From Zygnema circumcarinatum (taxonomy: Eukaryota > Streptophyta > Zygnematophyceae > Zygnematales > Zygnemataceae), in assembly GCA_037447605.1 (NCBI GenBank), contig CM074811.1:2549620-2613619 (forward strand): a stretch of 64,000 nucleotides of DNA, written 5' to 3'. Below, in pieces: positions 12,655-23,395 of this stretch (positions are counted from its first letter, which is position 1; every line of letters starts with the position of its first letter). The notes below the pieces were generated by a model. That model did not search any database. It worked only from the letters and a program-made list of their open reading frames with translations, and was not told where the DNA came from. Made by a program: the position numbers and the translations under genes.

Positions 12655-13253
12655 GGGGGTGTCAGACTTAAAAAAATCTCGTAATACTAAAAATTCGATA
12701 TTCGTAACATTTCGAGTCAACGTCAGTAAAACTAAAATTCTCGAGCGTAATTCTCGGAGTTTTTCGCACTCGCGGCGCTGTCCTGTTCGCACTCCGCGAT
12801 CGCCGTCTTCGCACTTCTCCAAACGCCGTCTTCGCAACTTCGCCCTCGCGCGGGGCCCTCAAACTTAGAAACAGCGCCGGCGCGGCGCGCGGAGACCGCT
12901 TGTCGTTGTGTCGTGTTGCGTGTCACGTCGCTGCGCACCGCCAGCATCTCCGGCGCGCGGGCGGGCGGGAAAACAACCATGACGTCACGTTGACGCGATT
13001 TTCGCCATTCTTTTCTTCGCACGTCCATTTCGGCGCCTCTTTTGGGTTCGAACAAAATCGTGCGAAGAAGTGCCCTTTTTAGTAAACCCCACGGGTCAAT
13101 CTTCGCAACGTTGACCCGTTGACTTAGCACAGTTGACTTCCGTTCGGTTCGGTTTAGGTTCGGGGGCGCGATGATTTTTAGTACTTAGTAACCTCGATTC
13201 TCGTAATACTAAAAACTCGATATTCGTAACATTTTGTTAAGTCTGACACCCCC
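12655..13253. mobile_element. 599-bp TA-flanked element, inverted relative to its neighbour
   Basis: Ends GGGGGTGTCAGACTTAA with TA flanks at 12653-12654 and 13254-13255. Its sequence is the reverse complement of 12061-12638 with moderate divergence: 12655-12830 mirrors the right half and 13060-13253 mirrors the left half. A transcript across both would fold into a hairpin of roughly 580 bp per arm. No coding capacity. Confidence 0.8.
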
Positions 13254-13582
13254 TATTATGGGGATTAACCTACCTGACCTATTTTTCAATGCAAAATCTG
13301 TTCATCGAATCGGATTTCAGACATGGGTCACGTCATTCCGCTGTACGGTAAGTACAAATAAAATCTCTAAATCGTACGGTGTATGTACGGCACCAATAGG
13401 AGCTCGCCCTCATGGGCCTAGGGAGCCACAAGAGGAACGGCTCATCAATTTAACTAAACTAAAACCCTGCAAAAATCATCAGCATCAAAGCGGACCCCGG
13501 CTGTTCGGCCCCCTCCCTCGCACGTGCGCCGTCCAGAGAGAGAGAGTGAGAGAGAGTTGGGGGGGGGGGGGGGGGGGGGGGG

Positions 13583-13592
13583 NNNNNNNNNN
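13583..13592. other. Assembly gap in a poly-G tract
   Basis: Ten N bases follow a run of about 23 G. The gap length is a placeholder, so sequence may be missing. The rest of 13256-14230 shows no supported gene and leads into the promoter of the gene at 14342. Confidence 0.95.
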
Positions 13593-14244
13593 GGGGAATG
13601 TGTTTGCAGACGTTGCGCTGGTGGGTGAGAAGGAGAAAACAGGGGGCGGGATATCCAGAACAAGGTGAGTGGGTAGCCAAAATGGGAGCGCGAAATTTCC
13701 CGACAAGGGGGCGGGATATCCCAAAGGTGGGAGGGGTTATCATTCTCCTACATTTAAGCCTCTTTGTTTGTAAAATATGATGAGTTTGCACACTAGTATA
13801 TAAAGAAAGCAAGCAAATGAGCACATCGTCCTTTGTATGAAGTAGGCTAAACTAGCTTGTAAAATCACTTGGCGGATCGCTGCCCCTCGCCTGGTGCCCG
13901 CAACGCGCTGAACAGTCTCTTTACGAGGCTTTAAGATGCGTTGAATGTCGAATTGGATCTGAAAAACCAACAAAAAATAACTTCAAAATTTGAAGCTTAC
14001 ATGAAGCAGCTGCGACACCACAAGATCGGCCATGCAAGACCATGCAGCCGTACGATCCAATCGGACCGCCCCCCTTCGCCGCGCCTTCCTCCCTCGGCCG
14101 CGGTCGCGGCCCCGGCCCCGAGGCCCCCGACACTCGCCGCCGTACGGCGCCGCCAGTCAATGCCGTCAATGACGCCCCAACGCGGCATCGCTTTGACCGC
14201 GGGGAAGGCGGCACGCGGCGCGGCGGAGAGTGTCGGACCATATG

Positions 14245-14254
14245 TATATTTAAA
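14245..14254 (+). promoter_or_regulatory. TATA box of the SPPP-rod protein gene
   Basis: TATATTTAAA lies about 88 bp upstream of the ATG at 14342, at normal TATA-to-start spacing for a plant gene with a short leader. It stands out in an otherwise GC-rich stretch. Confidence 0.6.
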
Positions 14255-14341
14255 GGAGCGCGCTCACGCAAGCAGGCAGCGCGCCCTCCTCCTCCTCCTC
14301 CTCCTGCACGGCTCGCCTCTCCAAGCAGCAACGCGGAGGCG

Positions 14342-15873
14342 ATGAGGAACTATAGGGAGAACGTCTTCTTTAATGTTCTCGTGGTAGCCATTTCCCTTGC
14401 TGCTGTCCACGTGGCGGATGGCCGCCAATTGAGGAACCTCTTAGCTTCCTTCACGCCGGCCTTCACAGAGTGTCCGAGCAGCCCCCTGGAGTACTGCGAT
14501 TTCTTCTTCGACGGTTACGAGACGTCGATTCCTGTTATCAGGTAGGTGTCCAGGCCATGGCAGCGAAAAGAAGCCAGGTAGACATAATCCAATCAAGCTC
14601 AATAGAAGAATATCACACTTGTATGGATTATATTCGTCATCCCGATGATGGGTATGAGCTGTTCCATGCAGCCTGGAGGAGCAACCCGACACGGCGGTTG
14701 GCCCCACCGTGATGGATTCCTCAAACGGAGAGAGCATTGAGGTGGACAGTTCCGGCAACGCTGCCTTCCTCTGCATGGGGAGGGCAGGGACGAGTGCGGG
14801 AAACCAGTTTTATGTCAACGAAGAGCAGGCGCACCTCAAATTCCGCACATTCAACACGGTGAGCATGAAGCGCCACCCTGCAATAATTCTGACGTCATGC
14901 TAGTGGTATTTTATTTTAATACGTTGGGCTTTCTAAGAGGGAAGCAACGTTCATTTGGTGAAGATTCTGACATGATACATGACCTCGTCATTGGTACATG
15001 CAGCCATCAAAGGCAAACTTTGAGAATGCGTGCATGGTGATCCCCCTTACGGCTCTACGAGTCACAGTCGACGGCGCTCCCATCAACCTCAATTGGGGGG
15101 ACAACAATCAGCAGAAGTATCCTGACTCTCGTCGCTGCCTCGTGTTCACTACCGGCCCTCAAGGCGCCACTGGTGCCGCCTGCAACTTGACAGATCCATC
15201 GCCACCTCCCTCACCCCCTCCGCCACCGTCTCCCCCTCCCTCGCCCCCTCCTTCACCTCCTCCCTCGCCACCTCCTTCACCCCCTCCCTCGCCACCTCCC
15301 TCGCCCCCTCCCTCGCCCCCTCCCTCGCCACCTCCCTCACCTCCTCCCTCGCCCCCTCCCTCCCCCCCTCCCTCTCCTCCTCCTTTCCCTCCTCCATCAC
15401 CCCCTCCTCCACCTTCCCCTCCACCCCCTCCTCCACCCTGCATGACCTCGTGCCCAACCACTCCGCTGGAGCTTTGCGACTTCTACTTTGAAGGCTATGC
15501 CACGGAAGTACCTACGTTCAGCCTTTCAACTCCCAACCAGAGCCGCCTGAGCCCCGGCCTCCGCACAAATAAGACGGGATCAGAGCTCACGGTGGAGGTG
15601 GACAGCTCGGGATCAGCCCTCTTCAGAGAGTGTCCTGCGCCGAGCGCGGGTGCAGGCGATCAGTTCTTCCTCAACGGTGAAGATGCGGTTCTGCACGCAC
15701 GCACATTCCAAGCCGTGCCTGGTCTGCCCTACTTCCTCGGCCGCTGCGTCCTGCTGCCCATCACGGCGTTAAGAATCCCATATGGAGCCGGCGGCGCATA
15801 CAATGTGCCGCCGGATGACGAGCAGCTCTTCGAGCCTGCGCGGCAGTGCGTCGTATTCAAAACCATGGCGTAG
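14342..15873 (+). CDS. Secreted two-domain wall protein with an (SPPP)n rod, pherophorin-like architecture
   Basis: Predicted extracellular matrix glycoprotein. Exons 14342-14541, 14672-14858 and 15004-15873 join in consistent phase, about 418 residues. Residues 1-27 form a signal peptide (hydrophobic VLVVAISLAAVHVADG). Two related globular domains follow, each starting CP-x-x-PLE-x-CDF-x-F-x-GY, containing EVDSSG and a second block ending PLTALR or PITALR, and closing with RxCxVFxT. They are separated by some 80 residues of SPPP repeats, a substrate for hydroxyproline arabinosylation. Domain 1 is split over three exons while domain 2 lies in one exon. The head-rod-head layout recalls volvocine pherophorins, but I do not recognise the globular domain with certainty, so the family name is an inference from architecture. 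Confidence 0.8.
15199..15438 (+). repeat. (SPPP)n-coding minisatellite
   Basis: About 240 bp of TCGCCCCCTCCC-type 12-bp units, in frame with the exon on both sides and coding SPPP repeats. The unit is a multiple of three, so copy-number change would lengthen or shorten the rod without a frameshift. Confidence 0.9.
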
Positions 15874-16252
15874 GGGGCAGAGCCACGGGCTTGCAGGGTG
15901 GCTTGTTTCGGTTACGATTCTTGATTGTCCTCCCTTTTGCTGCTTTGTATATAGTACGTAAGAGTGGGCTGTAAGGTTTTGGTTCTGTAAATTTGCATTT
16001 GCTTTAAGGGCGCAGGAGAGTTATTGTACATGTTCTTCTGGATGATTCCCCACCAGATTCATTACTGTAATTCAACTTTGATTTCAAAAAAAAAAAAAAT
16101 GATTTGTGGTCTGATCTGGTTGGGTGACAACGTCAACGTCAAATGAGACTTGCGTTCGAGTCGCAATCTCCATTCTGTACATCCTCGTACATTTCCGTAC
16201 ATGTTCGTAGATATGCGTACGGAGTTGTAAATATGTTCTTGCAATAAATTCT

Positions 16253-16837
16253 GGAAAATGATACAGCGGCCCCACTTTTTGGATATCGGCGCCCCCTTTT
16301 GGGAAAAACTGTACTTTTTTTTTTGGCTAATCACCCCCTCCCCTTGGATCTTTCGGGAGGAGAGATCTTGTACACAATCGGACCCCGCGCCTCGCGCGCA
16401 GGATCCGACCGTGCACCGACGTACGGCGCCGCGCATCGCGGCGTGGCCCGCGAGATGCGGCGAGCCTACGGAAAAGTTGTCCTCACCTGACCCTATTGGG
16501 TCAGAGGTTGCCACGTGGCCGTCTGCCATTGGTTAGCCCTGCTGCCGGTCCCCCATGCCAATGGCAAACGGCCACGTGGCAACCTCTGACCCAATAGGGT
16601 CAGGTGAGGACAACTTTTCCGTAGGCTCGCCGCATCTCGCGGGCCACGCCGCGATGCGCGGCGCCGTACTTCGGTGCACGGTCGGATCCTGCGCGCGAGG
16701 CGCGGGGTCCGATTGTGTACAAGATCTCTCCTCCCGAAAGATCCAAGGGGGGGGGGTGATTAGCCAAAAAAAAAAGTACATTTTTTCCCAAAAGGGGGCG
16801 CCGATATCCAAAAAGTGGGGCCGCTGTATCATTTTCC
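16253..16837. mobile_element. 585-bp near-perfect palindromic element with 8-bp TSD
   Basis: The left arm from 16253 (GGAAAATGATACAGCGG) and the right arm ending at 16837 are near-perfect reverse complements of about 280 bp with a centre of roughly 20 bp near 16545. Perfect direct repeats TAAATTCT at 16245-16252 and 16838-16845 mark an 8-bp target duplication. It encodes nothing credible; similar open frames on both strands are only a result of the symmetry. The high arm identity suggests a recent insertion or arm homogenisation. Confidence 0.85.
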
Positions 16838-16845
16838 TAAATTCT

Positions 16846-18003
16846 CGACTTTTCATTCGACGTGGCGTTGTCTGATTGGTTCATTGTCTTATACTCCTTT
16901 TTTCCCTCACAATCGATCCAAACAATCCCCTTACCTACAGTAATGATATCCGTACGATCGAACGACCACAAAGCGTTGCCTCGCAACGCAAGAAAAAACT
17001 TCCAAAATAAAGAGTTCGGAAAAAAAAAAAAAAACGAATATACTATTTACGCATTTTTTATGGCTATTCTCACACCTTTTTGGTTAAATAAAAACCTTAA
17101 GAACCCTAAAACCTGAACGGCGAAAAAAGGTGTGAAAACAGCCAAAAAAAGGTGTAAAAATAACCAAAAAAAAGTGTGAAAATAGCTTCACAGAAAAAAA
17201 ACTGGCAAAGTTTATAAAAGGAAAGAAATGTCACGCCCCAAGTGGCTTTGACTATCATCATTTGTCCGTGCCAAAGATGTAGTGCTAAGCGAGGTGGTAG
17301 AAACGAAAACTGTTTTATGGAGACAAGTTCAAGGTGGACGTCGTTCACAACTTGTTGAACATTTGGAAATGGGTGCACTACGAGTTCCGTACAGACCTAA
17401 AAATCGCGTGTTGAGTGGTGAGGAGCCCGAAATCCGCTAAAACGCTGCACGCCGCCGCCCCTCATGGCAATGGCGAGGAGGTAGGGAGGGCGGTCGGAGG
17501 GACTGTGGAAAGGGGGAAGTAGGGAGGGCTGGCGGTTTCCGTCAGGACAGCCTACTGGTGCCGACCGGGCTATGGGAGAATGCGTGGCTTGCTGGCATTA
17601 TTGGTAGGAGGATTCCTTATATATATATAAAGATATAACAGTGACTCTGGGCTTTGCGCACGAGCACGGAGCGTACTGCTCGCAAAATATTGGAGTGGAA
17701 GGAATACTTAGTGGGCTGCCGCGAGAATACGCTTTGGCTTGCGAGGCATGCATGGCATGCATTCTCGCAGATGGGAAGGACGGCGATTTCCAACAGAAGG
17801 CGATCGACCCTTTCTCTCTCTCTCCCTCCCTACCTCCCTCCCTCCCTCCCTCCCTCCCGCCCTCCCTCTCGCTCTCTCAGCCTTCAGCCACGTGTGCCGC
17901 CACGCCTTCGATTAATGTACACGTGTCGATCTCAATGAGAAAACCCACAAACTGAAGCAAAAAGCTGCCGCAACCCCACCCCCCCACCAGCCTACCCCTA
18001 CCC
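16846..18003. other. Intergenic; no gene recognised
   Basis: A/T-rich DNA with several AAAAAGGTGTGAAAA-type words (17050-17190) that resemble the ends of the foldback element at 10257-11943, suggesting degraded relatives. A TATATATATATAAAG stretch near 17617-17635 and a (CCCT)n tract near 17820-17870 are present. No supported coding exon. Confidence 0.5.
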
Positions 18004-21000
18004 CTACCCCTCCCCCCCCTCTCCCTCCCCCGCGGCGTCCGCCACTGCCCGCCTGAGCGCCCCCCTGCAGTACTCCACGAGAGGGCGCGAGGCCGAGTCC
18101 GCCGCAGAGTTCAAAGCAGGGCTTCGAAGGGCCTCGGTCGCAAGCTCCACCGCCAGTCGGCGCCACTTCTCGAACTGCTCCTCAGCATCAGCGATCTGCA
18201 AAACAAAGAAGAATGCCACTAAGGAAGGACCTAACAAATGATTAAAAGCTGGAAAATTTTCCTCGTCTAAATTAACTAGAGAGCTGTGCTTGGATAGCCG
18301 GATATATACACACAAACGTGAACAATGATAACCCCCCAAAAGGATGAGATACTCCAACAGAGGGTATCTATCTCCTACCTGCCTCTTGTACCCCTCCTCC
18401 CGTGCCTCCCATGCTTCCACCACATCGTCCGCGGGTCCGGGCTCTGCCCCCTCCCCTGAAACCCTCCTGCTTCGAGCAATCGTAGAGTCTGACTTACGCC
18501 GCGGCTTCGAACTCTTCACATTGTAATCACGCACACGGAATGTTGACTCGCTGTCACTCTTTGAGCCTCTCCCCTCCTCTCTGCTTCCCTCTACTCCCAC
18601 TTCGAGCACCCCTTCACCTGCTGCTGCTGCTGCTGCTGCTGCATGCTCTCCTCCTACTTCAGTCATGGCCACACAAGGACTCTCTAAAGTTGTCAAATGG
18701 TTTGGAAGTGCGGTTGGGGTTTGAAGGATGGGCGGAGCTTCTGCATTGCTTGCAGAAAGTGGTACGTGAGAGGATGGCGGAGGTAGTGGGGGGCAGGAGT
18801 AGGGATCAACAGGGAGGGCTTTGGGAGTTTGGAGAATAGGGGGGAGTGGGGGGGGGGGTGGAGATTGCTGAGATCGACGGCTCTCATGCAGCGGCACGCG
18901 GAAGAGAGGGGCGAGGGGGGCACGCTGAGAGGGGGAAACGGGAACAACAGCATGGAACAGCGTGAAGTCCTGCAAGCAAGCAACAGGCAGGACATGGCAC
19001 CACAGTGGCCTCCGATTGATATCACCAGCATGAATTCAAAGGTTTGACTTTTAAAAAAAAGGGAGATATAACTCTCTCCGACCAGTTTTCAGAAACTTTT
19101 GGAGTTTATTTGCGGAGCCCAAGTTCTGGAAAGGTTCTCAGAAGGTGGGGATGTGTGCCTACCACTCGGCGAAGCCCGCAAGGTTGGCGGGTCACCATGG
19201 TGCTGCAAAGCGGAGCAGGGCCCCACCAGTGTGAGGGAAAAAGGGGAGGGAGAGAGAGAGAGGGAGAGAGGGAGAGTGGGGGAGCGAGAGATGGGGAAGG
19301 AAACAAGGAGAAGCGGAGGAACTGATTTCACAAACACCCAGTTTTCAACCAAAGCAGACGTGACAGATAGGAAAGTACTAACGCGAAGCGATGGTTGTGA
19401 CAGATGTCACTCGGACGGTAAGAGTGGCGTGCTGCCCACCCCACATTCCAAACAACAAGAGGCAGAAACAAAGGATTATATGAAGGTAGAAACGGAATGC
19501 AGAACTGAGGGCTTCTCCATGTGCAGTGGCTCCTGATCATATTGACTATGAGAAAGTATTTTTTTTTTTTTTAGCAGCCAAGGCTCACCTTGGAGTCTTG
19601 CGGAAGTTGAAGCGTCGACTCCCTCCAACAGCACGAGGATTTCCATGTCGCACCTCTCCATCATCTGCAACAGTTACATGTGCATATGTTCGTGAGGGGC
19701 CACTCCCATCTGCAAAACACTTCAGATGCACAAATTCCCCTTATAGACTGGACAGGTGGCTTGAAGGGAGTCATGCTTTTGCAGAACAGGAAATAGTCAC
19801 GTGTAAGACACGTGTGATATGTTACCGCGTAGGAGAGTCCGAAAAGTGGGCTGTTGCTATTCACAGGGTGCGAGACTATGCAAGGCAGACCTAAGAAGAG
19901 TTGGCTGCCTCCCAAAACCTGCACATGCAAATAAACATCTGAATATTGAAAAACCAAAACCAAGTAATGCTGTTAAAAGATGCATGCAGTAAGTCCTTCT
20001 TCTTGCTAAAGAGCCAATGGTAACAATTCGACCACATCATCTCTCACCGGCAGACTTGTGAAGCGGAATATTGCCTCGTTTTCAGCCGTCCAAATGCTGT
20101 TGAGAGCAAGCAGCATGCGCACATGAGCCTGCACATGCACAAGCTTGAGATGAGAGCTACCTCTCCTTTCCTAGATTACAGGCACAGTTGACCCACTGGA
20201 CGAGTATAGAGCAAAGTAAACCAAAAGGGCCAATGATAGCCTCCCACCTCAATGACCTGATGCTTGCGAATGTTGGCTACTCGGAAAGACAGCTTCGCCA
20301 CACCATTCTCCTGCATTCTGCCATCCCCCTTTCAGCATTGCTCTATCTGTCCATCGCAGAAGCTGAAGCATCCAAAGCTCCCATCTAGAGAAGCTCACCG
20401 ACCTCATGCATCACCATGTTGTGGCTGAAGGCAAGCGTTGAAGCTCGCCTTGTCGGTCGGGAGAACCTGCTTCCAATCAAGAGCATTCATAGCAGCAAAT
20501 AAAGCCCACACTCTACCGTAAGCAGGCCCTACATTCACTTTACTGCATTGTAGTTTCAGAGGTCTGCGAGTCGTAAAGCTAGTCTCAACCTTGCATACAG
20601 AACTCCGAGCAAAGAGTACGCCACCAAAAGGCTCGCAACTGACTGAAGGGCCACCAAAGCATTGGTCATGGTACAGTCCGGATCAGGAGTCAGCTCCCCG
20701 CCATATCCTGCAGGCAGCCATTCCTGTCAGGATGCGAATGCTTATCCATGCAGTGCACTGCTAAGCCCTCCTGTAATGCATATTTTATGGGTTTCCTTCT
20801 GCTATGCAGCCTGCATGAGGCAGATGTCCTCTCACCTATGGTCATGGATGTCTGCACACTGCATGGCAACCCCGGCCGCATGGCACGTGTGAGTGGTCCG
20901 CCACACATCCCGGGGAGGTATGTGTGGGCAGAAAAAGGAGGGAGCAATTTTGAGGACAGAGGTGTTGTCGACTTTGTGAATCATGAACATGGAAAGCAGG

Positions 21001-21305
21001 AGATAATTCAAAGCCAGTCTTGAATTCGTTTAGTGTTTATTTTGCGCAATTATCTGCAAAAAAATGCTGACCTGAACCACACCGCATGAACAAACGTCGT
21101 TATCCCGGGGATGCAGTTGTTGCTCTTTGCCTGCACACCATAGCCATTGCTGCGTCAATACGCCTCTCTGTTACTTTTAGCAAAACTGAATCAGTCTATA
21201 GAGTGAGAAGGCCCCTCTTACATCAAAATAATAGGGAATGCTGAACGACACGAACAATGAAGTATAGGTCACAAAGAGCACGGCCGTGAAGCGCCAGCCT
21301 GGTAA
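18004..21305 (-). CDS. Inward-rectifier (Kir-type) potassium channel, 5' exons unresolved
   Basis: Potassium channel subunit with two membrane helices and a Kir-type cytoplasmic domain. Exons, right to left: 21305-21222 (M1 helix, LPGWRFTAVLF...), 21130-21072, 20858-20836 (23-nt microexon), 20707-20590 (M2), 20466-20403, 20310-20248, 20128-20048, 19918-19826, 19664-19589, 19431-19379 and 19202 onward; phases agree. The microexon and its neighbour rebuild the selectivity filter TIGYG. Kir signatures follow in order: SRPTRRASTLAFS, LSFRVANIRKH, AHVRMLL, GLPCIVSHPVNSNSPLFGLSYA, VLLEGVDAST, ARHSYRP and NHRF. The frame from 19202 can stop at 19089. Alternatively it continues into exons 18969-18379 and 18195-18004, which begin DFTLFH, as in the Kir D-[FY]-S-x-FH motif, and encode a Pro/Ala-rich tail and a charged helix; that link is inferred. 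The N-terminal slide helix was not found. Confidence 0.85.
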
Positions 21306-23395
21306 CTGCGTCGCAGAAAGAAAATGATGGCATTGATCAATGATAGCTCCCCACATGCCTTAGTCCTCCTCCCTCTCATCCATTGAACGTCAGGGCTTGC
21401 CAGTCACACATCCTCTCTCCCTCCTGCTTGCTTTGCTGAATTTCATTCTAAATAAAATGCCAGTTTTGAAGTTGTTCGTGCGTGTCAAAATTAAGTTTTA
21501 AGTTTAGTTAAGTTTACATTGACGAGAGTGTGGAACAGGTCGCCCCAGTATAGCTTTCTCTTTGGATGCCCCTTCACTGCTATGTTCAGCCTGCCCCTGC
21601 TCCCCTCCTCCCCTTTTCATGGAAATCAGAACCGCCATCTCGAAGCCTCAAGCCTTTAAAGAGCATGAAAGAATTCTTGATTGCAGGGGCTTTTTGGGTT
21701 CTTAAGGTCTTTAGGTTTTCCGAGTTACTTGTGGTCTACGAGAGGAAGCTTCACTTCATTATTCACGCCTTTCACAGAGCTGCGAATCTCCTCCTGCCAG
21801 CCCTTAGAGCGTATAACTCCAAGCACTGCCCCCATCTTTCCTCCCTCTTGCTCTCTCCCTTCCTCTCCCTCTGCCACTCTCCTTCCTGTCTCTTTCTTAT
21901 CCTTCAGCCTTCCCTTCCTCCCTCCTGCCTCCTCCTTACATCATGCCTTTCACCACTCCCCTCTCACTCGCCCTCCCTTCTTTCTCCCTTCACTACCCCT
22001 CGTGGTTCCTCGCTAACCTCCCCCCCCCCCCCACCAAACAATTCCCCTCCCCTCGTGGTTCCTTTTTAATCCGACCGAATACGGTAGCCCATGGCTCCAT
22101 CCAGAAACGGAGCCGTTGTCAACGGAGCAGCAGAAACCAGCTTCCTTTGCGGCGCCTTCACTGCTTTGAAGCACAGTCGAACCGCCATTAGCAAACAAGC
22201 CAATGGTTGGCAATGGTTGGTTGTGTTGGTAAGCATTGAAAACCAATGATGGATCCAATGGTGGGTCCGAACCATGCAGTCCTCTAACATGTGCTAAAAG
22301 CCATGTCAGATGGCCATTCGGAGTCGGTTAACCAAGTCACTATGGCATCTCAATTGATTGTTTTGAAGCTTTCATCGCCACAAGTGGCTCCTTATGGTGC
22401 ATGCTCGGCACAACTTTGTTCAAGTGTTTGGCCTTTGAGACCCAAGCTCTGAATGTGCTTTCTGAATGCTCCTTTACATGCTCGCAGAGTGGCACTATGG
22501 AAGCAGGACAGCATAACACTTGGATAGGCTTCGAACACTGCTGACACGTGACATGCATAGCATGGCCTGCGGATTGGCATGAGGAAGAGTACAATTGGTC
22601 CTATTGTCTACATTCAAATCTAACTCCCGAATAGACTGAACTAAAACACAAAAGACCAATTTCACAGAACTTTGTTTTTCTCTCACGAAAAGTGGTTTAC
22701 AAGGGAAATGAATAGGAGCTAGCATTTAAAAAGGTGCAAATAATTACATAAGTGGTCTCCGCACACTTTGACCCATTCCTTGCAACTTGAAGCATCGCCT
22801 CCTTTCCTCTCTTCTCTCCTCTCCTCCCCTCTCCCCTATGCTGCCCTCCTATCCATGATCTCAGGAAGTGACGCTGCAACATGACAAGGAGAGAAGCCCA
22901 AAGACCGATGATGACCACTGACCTATTTCCCTACTGAAACGAATGGGGGCACCTGCAAGAGCGGCTGCCTGCTCCTTGCCAAAAAGAGAAGGGGGGGGGG
23001 GGGGGGGGGGGGGCAAAAGGAAAACCATCCGGGCAGCGCATGCAGACAAGATTCACATCCGCCGACGCTGCCTTGGAGCCCTCTCCTGTCCTGTCACCAT
23101 CTCACTCTTTCTCCCCCATTGCCCCCCTTTCTGAGGGCACTCCTCCTCCTACCTGTCTTTAACCTTGTCACAAAACAAGGTATGAATAGGTTCGGCCTTC
23201 ATGTCTGCGTTTCGCTGCCAAATTCCTCATCATCTACAGGCGGCAGCTTTCTTCTCTTCGCGCCATACTTCCACCTAAACTGCTCGCCATTGTTCGAAGC
23301 TCTCTCATCCTCTCTTTCTCCCCCTTCCTATCCCCCTTCCTTGCCAATCTCTCACCCCTTCTCTTGCCCCATCACCCCCTCCCTACAATTCCCCT
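21306..23395. other. No resolved gene; probably holds 5' Kir exons and 3' flank of LPAT
   Basis: I could not identify exons here. The amino terminus of the Kir channel should be encoded upstream of 21305 on the - strand, but no convincing block was seen. The stretch contains CT-rich tracts (21830-21990), a C-run at 22020-22030 and a G-run at 22990-23015. Confidence 0.4.

Noticed and set aside
16062-16875. Two similar 100-155-codon frames on opposite strands
   Set aside because: Mirror images created by the palindromic element.
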